A stretch of 64,000 nucleotides of DNA from Streptomyces pactum. GTDB taxonomy: Bacteria > Actinomycetota > Actinomycetes > Streptomycetales > Streptomycetaceae. Position 1 is the first letter of the stretch, and each line of letters opens with the position of its first letter. The stretch is from contig NZ_CP019724.1 of assembly GCF_002005225.1 (NCBI RefSeq), forward strand, positions 6,893,001 to 6,957,000, written 5' to 3'. Under the pieces are notes generated by a model that worked only from the letters and a program-made list of their open reading frames with translations, did no database searches and had not been told where the DNA came from. A program made the translations under genes and the position numbers. Positions 8,454 through 20,645 of this stretch are shown one piece after another.

Positions 8454-8527
8454 GGTCAGGAGCACGCGTCTGCTTTACTGCTCGCATGAGCACGACGAGC
8501 GACCGCACCCCTGCGACCGAGGCGACG

Positions 8528-8572
8528 ATGACGCCCGGTGCTCGTTGTATGTGCCGAATGTGCGCCTTCTAG
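8528..8572 (+). CDS. Cys/Met-rich leader peptide upstream of metNIQ
   Basis: A 14-codon ORF (MTPGARCMCRMCAF) with GAGG five bases before its ATG; an in-frame ATG at 8486 would extend it to 28 residues. Three Cys and two internal Met codons fall in the last eight positions, a layout expected of a translation-dependent attenuator that senses charged tRNA-Cys or tRNA-Met. It precedes the methionine importer by about 230 untranslated bases. Cysteine-rich upstream ORFs before sulfur genes are known in actinobacteria; that this one controls metN is inference. Confidence 0.55.
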   Translation: MTPGARCMCRMCAF

Positions 8573-8815
8573 AGGGCCCCTGCACCACCTGAGTCTCGCG
8601 CCCCGAAGCGAGCGCCGCTCGTATCCGCCACAGCGCCCCGCGCGCGCGGCCGAGCCACGCCCCGCGCACACGTTTCTCCCCGGTTCCACCGCCACCGCGC
8701 ATCGCCACCGCGAGAACCGTGCCGCGTTCCGAAGGACCCCCAAGACCCCGAAGAACAACGCCCCGTGCCCGGCGCACACCACCGCGCCGCGCACTCGACA
8801 GTGACGGAAACCCAC

Positions 8816-9868
8816 GTGATCACCACATCGGGCCTCACCAAGGTCTACCGCTCGGGCGGCCGCGAGGTCACCGCCCTGGACGGCGTCGATCTGCACGTCC
8901 GCGAGGGCGAGGTGTACGGCGTCATCGGCCAGTCCGGCGCCGGCAAGTCCTCGCTCATCCGCTGCGTCAACCTCCTGGAGCGCCCCACCGCCGGCACGGT
9001 CACCGTCGCCGGCCAGGACCTCACCGCGCTCGCCGGCCGCGGCCCCCGCGCCGGCAAGGAGCTGCGGCAGGCGCGCAGCCGTATCGGCATGGTGTTCCAG
9101 CACTTCAACCTGCTCTCCTCCCGGACCGTGCGGGAGAACGTCGAACTACCGCTGGAGATCCTCGGCAAATCCGGGAAGGAACGTTCCCGCAAGGCGCTGG
9201 AACTCCTCGACCTCGTCGGTCTCGCCGACAAGGCGGGGGCCTACCCGGCCCAGCTCTCCGGCGGCCAGAAGCAGCGCGTCGGCATCGCCCGCGCCCTGGC
9301 CGGCGACCCCCAGGTCCTGCTCTCCGACGAGGCGACCAGCGCCCTCGACCCGGAGACCACCCGCTCCATCCTCCAGTTGCTGCGCGACCTGAACCGGCAG
9401 CTCGGCCTGACCGTCCTGCTCATCACCCACGAGATGGACGTCGTCAAGAGCGTCTGTGACTCGGCCGCCCTCATGGACGAGGGCCGCATCGTCGAGTCCG
9501 GCACGGTCGGCGAACTGCTCGCCACCCCGGGCTCCGAGCTGGCCGCCGCCCTCTTCCCGGTCGGCGGCGACGCGTCCGGCGACGACCGCACCGTCCTCGA
9601 CGTCACCTTCCACGGCGAAGCCGCCACGCAGCCCGTCATCTCCCAGCTCTCCCGTACCTACAACATCGACATATCGATCCTCGGCGCCGCCATCGACACC
9701 GTCGGCGGCCTCCAGGTCGGCCGGATGCGCATCGAACTGCCCGGCCGCTACGAGGACAACGTGGTGCCCGTCGGCTTCCTGCGCGAACAGGGTCTGCAGA
9801 TCGACGTGCTGAACGGCGACACGGCGCACGAGGACCAGCCGCTGCTGGTGAAGGAAGGTGCCAAGTGA
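8816..9868 (+). CDS. metN: D-methionine ABC importer, ATP-binding subunit MetN
   Basis: 350 residues. The ATPase of the MetNIQ importer, driving uptake of L/D-methionine through MetI. The Walker A motif is GQSGAGKSS (residues 38-46), the Q-loop lies in MVFQHFNLL, the signature is LSGGQKQR (about 147), then the Walker B region LLSDEATSALD and H-loop LLITHEMD. About 85 residues at the C-terminus (from VLDVTFHGE) form the NIL domain that binds methionine and inhibits transport when cytoplasmic methionine is high. The GTG at 8816 begins VITTSGLTKVY; a GTG at 8801 is an alternative. A GTGA overlap couples it to metI. Confidence 0.95.
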   Translation: MITTSGLTKVYRSGGREVTALDGVDLHVREGEVYGVIGQSGAGKSSLIRCVNLLERPTAGTVTVAGQDLTALAGRGPRAGKELRQARSRIGMVFQHFNLLSSRTVRENVELPLEILGKSGKERSRKALELLDLVGLADKAGAYPAQLSGGQKQRVGIARALAGDPQVLLSDEATSALDPETTRSILQLLRDLNRQLGLTVLLITHEMDVVKSVCDSAALMDEGRIVESGTVGELLATPGSELAAALFPVGGDASGDDRTVLDVTFHGEAATQPVISQLSRTYNIDISILGAAIDTVGGLQVGRMRIELPGRYEDNVVPVGFLREQGLQIDVLNGDTAHEDQPLLVKEGAK

Positions 9869-10602
9869 CCTGGTCCGAGATGCAGCCCCTGCTGGAGCAG
9901 GCCTGTCAGGAGACCCTGATCATGGTCGGCTGGTCCACCCTGATCGCCGTGGTCGGCGGCCTCCCGCTCGGCATCCTGCTCGTGCTGACCGACAAGGGCG
10001 GCCTGCTGCAGAACACCGTGGTGAACAAGGTCATCGGCCAGGTCGTGAACATCGGCCGCTCGCTGCCGTTCATCATCCTCATGGTCGCGCTGATGAACTT
10101 CACCCGCTGGATCACCGGTACGACCATCGGCAGCGAGGCCGCGATCGTGCCGCTCGCCATCGGCGGCATCCCCTTCTTCGCGCGCCTGGTCGAGACGGCC
10201 GTCCGCGAGGTCGACGGCGGACTCGTCGAGGCCGTGCAGGCCATGGGCGGCAACACCTGGACCATCGTCCGCAAGGTCCTGGTACCCGAGGCGCTCCCGT
10301 CCCTGATCGCGAGCACCACGACCACGATCATCGCCCTCATCGGCTACTCCGCCATGGCCGGCACCGTCGGCGGCGGCGGCCTCGGCGACCTCGCCGTCCG
10401 CTACGGATACAACCGCTTCGAGTCCGGCCTGATGTGGGTGACCGTCGCGATCCTCGCCGTCGTCATCTCCCTCATCCAGTTCGCCGGCGACGCCACCGCC
10501 CGGGCCCTGCACCGCCGCGGCGGACGCTCGGGCGCCGCGCCCCGGCTGCGGCTGCTCAAGGCCGAGGAGCCGGCGGCGGCCGACGTGAGCAAGGTCGCGT
10601 AA
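9865..10602 (+). CDS. metI: D-methionine ABC importer, permease MetI
   Basis: 245 residues. The membrane-spanning subunit of the methionine importer, with about five to six hydrophobic segments. The binding-protein-dependent permease signature (EAA loop) is seen as VEAVQAMGGNTWTIVRKVLV followed by PEALPSL, and the region NIGRSLPFIILMVALM and IGYSAMAGTVGGGGLGDLA are typical of MetI. Its GTG start overlaps the metN stop by four bases. The lipoprotein MetQ gene follows after a 74-base gap, which agrees with a single metNIQ operon. The C-terminal tail is charged and cytoplasmic. Confidence 0.95.
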   Translation: MTWSEMQPLLEQACQETLIMVGWSTLIAVVGGLPLGILLVLTDKGGLLQNTVVNKVIGQVVNIGRSLPFIILMVALMNFTRWITGTTIGSEAAIVPLAIGGIPFFARLVETAVREVDGGLVEAVQAMGGNTWTIVRKVLVPEALPSLIASTTTTIIALIGYSAMAGTVGGGGLGDLAVRYGYNRFESGLMWVTVAILAVVISLIQFAGDATARALHRRGGRSGAAPRLRLLKAEEPAAADVSKVA

Positions 10603-10676
10603 GCCGCCGCTCACGCCCCCATACCCCCCGTAGCTACCCGAGACGGGGTCGCACCACCTCAGGAAAGGCACTTTTC

Positions 10677-11504
10677 GTGCGTAACACCGCCAAGATCACC
10701 ACCGCCGTCCTCGCCACCGGAGCCCTCACCCTCGGGCTCTCCGCCTGCGGCTCGGACAAGGACACCGCCTCCGACACCTCAGGTCCGCTGGTCGTCGCCG
10801 CCAGCCCCGTCCCGCACGCCGAGATCCTCAACTACGTCAAGGACAACCTGGCGAAGAAGGCGGGCCTCGACCTGGAGGTGAAGGAGGTCACCGACTACGT
10901 CACGCCGAACACGTCGACGGAGGACGGCTCGGTGGGCGCCAACTTCTTCCAGACCAAGCCGTACCTCGACGACTTCAACAAGAAGCGCGGCACGCACATC
11001 GTGTCCGTCGTCGACGTGCACCTGGAGCCGCTCGGCCTCTACTCCGACAAGGTCGACCAGGCCGATGACCTGAAGAACGGCGCGACCGTCGCGGTCCCGA
11101 ACGACACCGTCAACGAGGGCCGCGCCCTGCAGCTCCTGGCCGCGAACGGGCTCATCACCCTCAAGGACGGCGTCGGCACCACGGCGACCCCCGCGGACAT
11201 CACCGAGAACCCGAAGAACCTCGAGTTCAAGGAGCTGGAGGCGGCCACCACGCCGCGCTCCCTGAACGACGTCGACGCCGCGGTGGTCAACGGGAACTAC
11301 GCCATCGAGGCCGACCTGAAGCCGGCCGAGGACGCCCTCGTCCTGGAGTCCGCCAAGGGCAACCCGAACAGCAACCTCCTCGCCGTCAAGGAGGGCCAGG
11401 AGGACGACCCGCGCGTGCAGAAGCTCGCCGAGCTCCTCACCTCGCCCGAGGTGAAGAAGTTCATCGAGGACAAGTACGCCGGCGCCGTCCTGCCCTCCTT
11501 CTGA
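10677..11504 (+). CDS. metQ: Methionine-binding lipoprotein MetQ (NlpA family)
   Basis: 275 residues. The extracellular substrate-binding lipoprotein of the importer. A lipoprotein signal is seen in the first 24 residues: positively charged start (RNTAK), hydrophobic core, and lipobox LSAC with Cys at residue 24. The mature part shows the NlpA fold features VVAASPVPHAEILNYVK, TDYVTPNT, NFFQTKPYLDDFN and VAVPNDTVNEGRAL. AGGAAAGG at 10661-10668 supports the GTG. It is the last gene of the operon; a strong hairpin terminator follows at 11553. Confidence 0.95.
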   Translation: MRNTAKITTAVLATGALTLGLSACGSDKDTASDTSGPLVVAASPVPHAEILNYVKDNLAKKAGLDLEVKEVTDYVTPNTSTEDGSVGANFFQTKPYLDDFNKKRGTHIVSVVDVHLEPLGLYSDKVDQADDLKNGATVAVPNDTVNEGRALQLLAANGLITLKDGVGTTATPADITENPKNLEFKELEAATTPRSLNDVDAAVVNGNYAIEADLKPAEDALVLESAKGNPNSNLLAVKEGQEDDPRVQKLAELLTSPEVKKFIEDKYAGAVLPSF

Positions 11505-11552
11505 GCACACCGCCGGTCCCCGACGGGGTCCGCGCCACACGGGTCCGCTGCG

Positions 11553-11587
11553 CACGGGGTCCGCTCCGCACCGGGGCGGACCCCGTG
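11553..11587 (+). terminator. metNIQ terminator hairpin
   Basis: An 11-bp perfect stem (CACGGGGTCCG / CGGACCCCGTG) with a 13-base GC-rich loop 50 bases after the metQ stop. Confidence 0.7.
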
Positions 11588-11665
11588 GTGTGGTTGAGTG
11601 CTTTCATGCTGCATGCTGGGCAGTTCGAGCAGGCCCTGACGGTTACACAGGTTACGGAGCGGCGC

Positions 11666-12304
11666 ATGACGAGCACCTTCCCCAACATCTCCATCAGCAC
11701 GGAGCGGTTGGTGCTGCGCCCCCTCGACGAGGACGACGTCCCCGCCCTCACCGCCATGATGAACGACGAGCAGGTCGGCGCCTGGACCCACGTCCCGCAG
11801 CCCTTCACCGAGCGGGCCGCCCGCGCCTGGACCGACGAGTACGCCCCCGCCGAGCGCACGTCCGGCCGGGGACTCGACCTCGCGGTCACCGAGTTCCTCA
11901 CCCAGCGGCTGGTCGGCATCATCCAACTGACCAAGACGAACTGGCATGTACGGTCCACCGAACTGTCCTACATCGTGGCCCCCTGGGCCCGGGGCGAGGG
12001 CTACGCCTCCGAGGCGGCGCTCGCCACCGCCCAGTGGCTCTTCGGCGACCAGAAGTTCGAACGCGTCGAGCTGCGCACCGCCGCCGACAACACCGCCTCC
12101 CAGCAGGTCGCCCAGAAGATCGGCTGCATCAGCGAGGGCGTCCTGCGCAACGCCTGCATAGCCCGCGTCCGCACCGACGACGGTGTCTGGACGGACGTAC
12201 GCACCGACTTCATCGTGTGGAGCCTGCTGCCGGAGGACCTCGAGGGCGCGACCGGGCAGCTCGCCGACAGCGACGGTTTCACCAACTTCACCGACTGGAA
12301 CTGA
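11666..12304 (+). CDS. GNAT acetyltransferase, RimJ/RimL type
   Basis: 212 residues from the ATG at 11666, with GGAG six bases upstream. The start ISTERLVLRPLDEDDVPAL is typical of the RimJ/RimL (Acetyltransf_3) branch, followed by the acetyl-CoA site in LSYIVAPWARGEGYASEA and a last motif VELRTAADNTASQQVAQKIG. By family it acetylates an N-terminal or side-chain amine; the true target is unknown. The C-terminal tail (about 25 residues, acidic) is longer than the family core. It is transcribed towards cobL with a 118-base gap and probably has its own promoter. Confidence 0.82.
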   Translation: MTSTFPNISISTERLVLRPLDEDDVPALTAMMNDEQVGAWTHVPQPFTERAARAWTDEYAPAERTSGRGLDLAVTEFLTQRLVGIIQLTKTNWHVRSTELSYIVAPWARGEGYASEAALATAQWLFGDQKFERVELRTAADNTASQQVAQKIGCISEGVLRNACIARVRTDDGVWTDVRTDFIVWSLLPEDLEGATGQLADSDGFTNFTDWN

Positions 12305-12422
12305 TCCCCCCGGCCCCCGACCGCGCCACCGCCTCACTACGAGGCGGCACCAGGTACTCTCTCGGGGCACGCCGCGAACGGTTCCGCGACCACGACCTGC
12401 GAAACCCTGGAGACTGACGACG

Positions 12423-13643
12423 ATGGCCGACCGGGTCACGGTGATCGGCTGGGACGGTTCGCCGCTGACCGCCGCGGCACGCTCCGCTCTGGGCGCCGCC
12501 ACACTGGTGGCCGGCGCCGCCCACCACCTGGCACTTCCCGAGGTACCGCCCGCCGCCGAACGCATCCGCCTCGGCAGCGTCGCCCTCGCCGCCCGCCGCA
12601 TCGCCGCCCACCGCGGCACGGCGGTCGTCCTCGCCGACGGCGACCCCGGCTTCTTCGGCGTCGTACGCACGCTGCGCGCCCCCGAGTTCGGCCTGGAGGT
12701 CGAAGTCGTTCCGGCGGTCTCCTCCGTGGCCGCGGCCTTCGCCCGGGCCGGTATGCCCTGGGACGACGCCCATGTGGTCGTCGCCCACCCCCGCACCCTG
12801 CGACGCGCGGTGAACGTATGCCGGGCCCACACCAAGGTCGCCGTCCTCACCTCTCCCGGCGCCGGGCCCGCCGAACTCGGCCTGCTGATGGAGGGCATTC
12901 ACCGCACCTTCGTCATCTGTGAGGAACTCGGCACCGCCCGTGAACGGGTCACCGTCGTCACCTCCGACAAGGCCGCCGACCACACCTGGCGCGACCCGAA
13001 CGTCGTCATCGTCGCCGGCGGGACCGTCGGACCCGGCATCACGACCGACGGCACGGGCTGGATCGCCGGACGCGACCCCGCCGCCGGGCCGCGCGGCTGG
13101 GCCCTGTCCGCCGAGGCGTACGGCGGTGAACTCGGCGAGGGTGAGACCGACCTGCTCCGCACGGCCCAACTCGCCCGGCTCGGCCCGCGCCTCGGCGACC
13201 TGGTGTGGGACATCGGCTGCGGCAGCGGGGCCTTCTCCACCGAGGCCGCCCGCGCGGGCGCCGCGGTCATCGCCGTCGACCGCGACCCGGACGCCTGCGC
13301 CCGCACCGAGGCCACCGCACGTCACTTCGGCGCCCAGCTCCAGGTCGTGCACGGCACCGCTCCGTACATCCTGGAGAACCTCCCCGAACCCGACGTCGTC
13401 CGGGTCGGCGGCGGGGGAGCCGCCGTGGTCTCCGCGGTCGCCGACCGGCGGCCGCAGCGCATCGTCGCGCATGCCGCGACCCGCGACGCGGCCGAACTCG
13501 TGGGCAGGGATCTGTCGGAGCACGGATACCGGGTCGAATGTGCCCTGCTGCAGTCCGTCGGGCTCGATACCCGGGCCTGGACGGAGACCGAGCGGAGCGT
13601 CGCGTTCCTGCTCAGCGGGGCTCTCCCGGACCGCGCCCCGTGA
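12423..13643 (+). CDS. cobL: Precorrin-6Y C5,15-methyltransferase (decarboxylating), CbiE-CbiT fusion
   Basis: 406 residues. Methylates precorrin-6B at C5 and C15 with decarboxylation of the C12 acetate during corrin-ring synthesis. The N-terminal CbiE domain (about residues 1-205) is a tetrapyrrole methylase with VIGWDGSPLT, LADGDPGFFGV and VVPAVSSVAAAFARAG. The C-terminal CbiT domain (from about 230) is a SAM-dependent Rossmann methyltransferase with LVWDIGCGSGAFSTEAAR and an acidic VIAVDRDPDA strand. GGAG at 12409-12412 supports the ATG. It stands next to the bluB-cobT fusion and cobA, forming a split corrinoid cluster; no cobalamin riboswitch was found before it. Confidence 0.93.
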   Translation: MADRVTVIGWDGSPLTAAARSALGAATLVAGAAHHLALPEVPPAAERIRLGSVALAARRIAAHRGTAVVLADGDPGFFGVVRTLRAPEFGLEVEVVPAVSSVAAAFARAGMPWDDAHVVVAHPRTLRRAVNVCRAHTKVAVLTSPGAGPAELGLLMEGIHRTFVICEELGTARERVTVVTSDKAADHTWRDPNVVIVAGGTVGPGITTDGTGWIAGRDPAAGPRGWALSAEAYGGELGEGETDLLRTAQLARLGPRLGDLVWDIGCGSGAFSTEAARAGAAVIAVDRDPDACARTEATARHFGAQLQVVHGTAPYILENLPEPDVVRVGGGGAAVVSAVADRRPQRIVAHAATRDAAELVGRDLSEHGYRVECALLQSVGLDTRAWTETERSVAFLLSGALPDRAP

Positions 13644-13991
13644 TCGGGTTGTCGTACCGCGCGGGGTAGGCTGGCGGATTGTTGTACCGCACTCGGACAC
13701 CCGGCACTTCGTCGGCCAATGTCCATAAAAACCCGTCCGATCCGGGCTGGGTGTGGTACGGCAGAACCGGAGGACGCGCAACGTGGCGCAGTCCACAGCG
13801 GGCTGTCGCGGATCAAGCTGTCGTGACGGGGGAACGACCGCGACAATGCCACTCAATGGCTTTGTCGTCTTTTCCGGCGGGTCGTTCGTGCCGCTGGGCA
13901 CGCACGCTCGTTCTTCACTACGGGGCGGTCGGTGCGCCGTCCCGGGTGTAGCTGGTCGTAGAAGCACTAACCGATGGGCGAGGGGTTACGC
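13644..13991. other. 348-base region before the bluB-cobT fusion
   Basis: Holds a direct repeat TTGT(C/T)GTACCGC (13649 and 13679) and its inverted form GTGGTACGGC (about 13753), suggesting a protein-binding site. A 49-codon ORF at 13846-13995 would overlap the fusion start but has low third-position GC and is not called. No B12-box consensus of a cobalamin riboswitch is present. Confidence 0.35.
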
Positions 13992-17945
<3,954 letters not shown>

Positions 17946-18182
17946 CCCGGCGGCGGGGCAGGAGCGGCGCGGCGGAGATCGGAGACCGTCGCCGCCGCCC
18001 TGTCCTCGCCCCGCCATCGAGTCCCGCGCTCCGCCCCGCCGTACGCGTCCCGCACCCCGCCGTACGCTGGACCGACCTCGTGCCACCTCCGCACGTCTCC
18101 TAGAATCCGCACGTATCCCCACGTCAGGGCCGCTCCAGAGCCGCAGCGCCCACCGCACCGCCAGGACGAGGAGCCCTCCCTC

Positions 18183-19415
18183 ATGGCCGAACACCCCGCC
18201 TACCCCGTAGGCCTCCGCCTCACCGGCCGCCGCGTGGTCGTCCTCGGCGGCGGCCAGGTCGCCCAGCGCCGCCTGCCCGCCCTGATCGCGGCGGGCGCGG
18301 ACGTCCGCCTCGTCTCCCCCGAGGCGACCCCCTCGGTCGAGGCCATGGCGGACGCGGGCGAGATCGCCTGGGAGCGGCGGCCCTACGCGGAGGGCGACCT
18401 CGCCGACGCCTGGTACGCCCTGATCGCCACCAGCGACACCGACGCCAACGCCGCCGCCTCCGCCGAGGCCGAGCGGCACCGCGTGTGGTGCGTGCGCTCC
18501 GACGACGCCGACCAGGCCACGGCGTGGACCCCGGCGACCGGCCACAGCGAGGGCGTCACGGTCGCCGTGCTCACCACGGACGCGCGCGGCCGCGACCCCC
18601 GCCACACCGCCGCCATCCGCGACGCGGTCGTGGAGGGACTGCGCGACGGCACCCTCGTCGCCCCGCACCACCGCACCCGCACCGCCGGAGTCGCCCTGGT
18701 GGGCGGCGGACCCGGCGACCCGGACCTGATCACCGTCCGCGGCCGCCGCCTGCTCGCCGAGGCCGACGTCGTCATCGCCGACCGGCTGGGCCCGCGCGAC
18801 CTGCTCGCCGAGCTGCCGCCGCACGTCGAGGTCATCGACGCGGCCAAGATCCCGTACGGCCGTTTCATGGCCCAGGAGGCCATCAACAACGCGCTGATCG
18901 AGCACGCCAAGCAGGGCAAGGCGGTCGTACGGCTGAAGGGCGGCGACCCGTTCGTCTTCGGCCGGGGCATGGAGGAGGCGCGGGCACTGGCCGAGGCGGG
19001 CATCCCGTGCACCGTCGTCCCCGGCATCTCCAGCTCCATCTCGGTCCCCGGCGCGGCCGGCATCCCGGTCACCCACCGGGGCGTCGCCCACGAGTTCACC
19101 GTGGTCAGCGGGCACGTCGCCCCCGACGACGAGCGCTCCCTGGTCGACTGGTCGTCTCTGGCGAAGCTCACCGGCACGCTCGTGATCCTCATGGGCGTCG
19201 ACAAGATCGGCAAGATCGCCGAGACCCTCGTCGCACACGGCAGGTCGCCCGGGACCCCGGTCGCCCTCGTCCAGGAGGGCACGACGGCCGCGCAGCGCCG
19301 GGTGGACGCCACCCTCGCCACGGTCGCCGAGACGGTCGTCGCGCAGGAGGTCAGGCCGCCCGCCGTCATCGTCGTCGGCGAGGTCGTCGGCGTCGGCCCG
19401 CACGGGACGGCGTGA
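18183..19415 (+). CDS. cobA: Uroporphyrinogen-III C-methyltransferase with siroheme-synthase N-domain (CysG-like)
   Basis: 410 residues. The N-terminal domain (about 1-155) is an NAD-binding precorrin-2 dehydrogenase/ferrochelatase module with VVVLGGGQVAQRRLPAL. The C-terminal domain (about 160-405) is the SAM-dependent uroporphyrinogen-III methylase with VALVGGGPGDPDLITVRG, the PYGR loop, VVRLKGGDPFVFGRG and PGISSSISVPGAAGIPVTHR. It makes precorrin-2, the branch point to cobalamin and siroheme (sulfite and nitrite reductases). The name cysG would also fit. A GAGG-like site lies just before the ATG. The TrmH-type gene follows with a one-base gap. Confidence 0.93.
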   Translation: MAEHPAYPVGLRLTGRRVVVLGGGQVAQRRLPALIAAGADVRLVSPEATPSVEAMADAGEIAWERRPYAEGDLADAWYALIATSDTDANAAASAEAERHRVWCVRSDDADQATAWTPATGHSEGVTVAVLTTDARGRDPRHTAAIRDAVVEGLRDGTLVAPHHRTRTAGVALVGGGPGDPDLITVRGRRLLAEADVVIADRLGPRDLLAELPPHVEVIDAAKIPYGRFMAQEAINNALIEHAKQGKAVVRLKGGDPFVFGRGMEEARALAEAGIPCTVVPGISSSISVPGAAGIPVTHRGVAHEFTVVSGHVAPDDERSLVDWSSLAKLTGTLVILMGVDKIGKIAETLVAHGRSPGTPVALVQEGTTAAQRRVDATLATVAETVVAQEVRPPAVIVVGEVVGVGPHGTA

Positions 19416-19416
19416 C

Positions 19417-20235
19417 ATGGCCGGCCCCATCACCATCGACGATCCCGACGACCCCCGCCTGCACGACTACACCGGCCTGACCGACGTCGAACTGCGCCGC
19501 AGGCGCGAGCCCGCCGAGGGCCTGTTCATCGCCGAGGGCGAGAAGGTCATCCGGCGCGCCGGCGAGGCGGGCTACGCGATGCGGTCGATGCTGCTCTCCG
19601 CCAAGTGGGTCGACACGATGCGCGACATCATCGACGAGGCACCGGCCCCGGTGTACGTCGTCGACCCGGCGCTCGCCGAACGGGTCACCGGCTACCACGT
19701 CCACCGCGGCGCGCTCGCCTCCATGCGGCGCAAGCCGCTGCCGACGGCGGCCGGCCTCCTGGTGTCCGCCCGCCGCGTCGTCGTCATGGAGTCGGTCAAC
19801 GACCACACCAACATCGGCGCGATCTTCCGCTCCGCCGCCGCCCTCGGCATGGACGCGGTCCTGCTCTCCCCGGACTGCGCGGACCCCCTGTACCGGCGCA
19901 GCGTGAAAGTTTCCATGGGCGCCGTCTTCTCCGTCCCGTACGCCCGCCTCGACACCTGGCCGGCCGGCCTGGAGACGGTCCGCGAGGCGGGCTTCACGCT
20001 CCTCGCCCTCACCCCCGACGACCGGGCCAAGGCCCTCGACGAGGTCGCCCCGCACCGGATGCACCGGGTGGCCCTCATGCTGGGCGCCGAGGGGAACGGC
20101 CTGTCCCGGCGGGCCCTCGCGGCGTCCGACGACTGGGTCCGCATCCCGATGTCCCACGGCGTCGACTCCCTCAACGTGGGCGCGGCGGCAGCGGTCGCCT
20201 TCTACGCGGTGGCGACGGGCCGGCCTTCGGCGTAG
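19417..20235 (+). CDS. TrmH/SpoU-family RNA 2'-O-methyltransferase
   Basis: 272 residues. Methylates a ribose 2'-OH in rRNA or tRNA using SAM in a trefoil-knot (SPOUT) fold. The three SpoU motifs are present: NDHTNIGAIFRSA (motif 1, with the Asn and catalytic Arg), ALMLGAEGNGLS (motif 2) and IPMSHGVDSLNVGAAAAVAF (motif 3). An N-terminal domain of about 100 residues (GLFIAEGEKVIRRA) is the usual substrate-binding L30e-like part. It begins one base after the cobA stop, so the two are co-transcribed although functionally unrelated. The exact target nucleotide is unknown. Confidence 0.9.
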   Translation: MAGPITIDDPDDPRLHDYTGLTDVELRRRREPAEGLFIAEGEKVIRRAGEAGYAMRSMLLSAKWVDTMRDIIDEAPAPVYVVDPALAERVTGYHVHRGALASMRRKPLPTAAGLLVSARRVVVMESVNDHTNIGAIFRSAAALGMDAVLLSPDCADPLYRRSVKVSMGAVFSVPYARLDTWPAGLETVREAGFTLLALTPDDRAKALDEVAPHRMHRVALMLGAEGNGLSRRALAASDDWVRIPMSHGVDSLNVGAAAAVAFYAVATGRPSA

Positions 20236-20290
20236 GGCCCGTCCGCCGGGCCGGATTGCACGCGGGCGCGGGGCGCGGGCGCGGGGCTCG

Positions 20291-20570
20291 TCGGCGGGCC
20301 TTGTCCCGGTTGCGGCGGCGTGCTGGACGCGTCGGGGTTGTGCCCGTCCGGTCGCTGCCGTGACGGAAGGGTGTGTCGGCGGGCCTTCTCCCGGCGTGGG
20401 TGCGGTTGGACGGCCGAGGGTGTGCCCGTCCGGTCGTTGCCGTGACCGAGGGGTGTGCCGGCGGGCCGTTCCCTCGGCCGCGGAGGTGCCATCGAGCCGT
20501 TCCCTCAGCCCGGGGTGCGCCACCGCGCCGTACCCCGGCCGAGCGTGTGCCGACGAGCCGTTCCCCCATC
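20291..20570. repeat. Imperfect ~82-90 bp tandem repeat in an intergenic region
   Basis: The 410-base gap 20236-20645 has no gene. It contains staggered copies of a unit beginning (T/C)CGGCGGGCC at 20291, 20376 and 20458, with a degenerate fourth near 20550. The best-preserved core, TGCCCGTCCGGTCG(C/T)TGCCGTGAC, occurs at 20341 and 20423. The spacing is about 85, 82 and 92 bases. It lies between the convergent methyltransferase and kinase genes. Confidence 0.7.
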
Positions 20571-20645
20571 AGAGGAGCCCGCCCGCGTGGCCGACGTGCC
20601 TGGCGTCCGGCCGGTGGGCGGCCGTCGGCCACGTCCGCGACGCGC

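Noticed and set aside
8573..8815. SAM-type riboswitch before metN
   Set aside because: No SAM-I, SAM-II or SAM-IV core sequence recognised in the leader.
13649..13672. RecA-NDp-like TTGTCG...TAGGCT before the bluB-cobT fusion
   Set aside because: The GTG part is missing and spacing is one base too long; a damage link to cobalamin would be unexpected.
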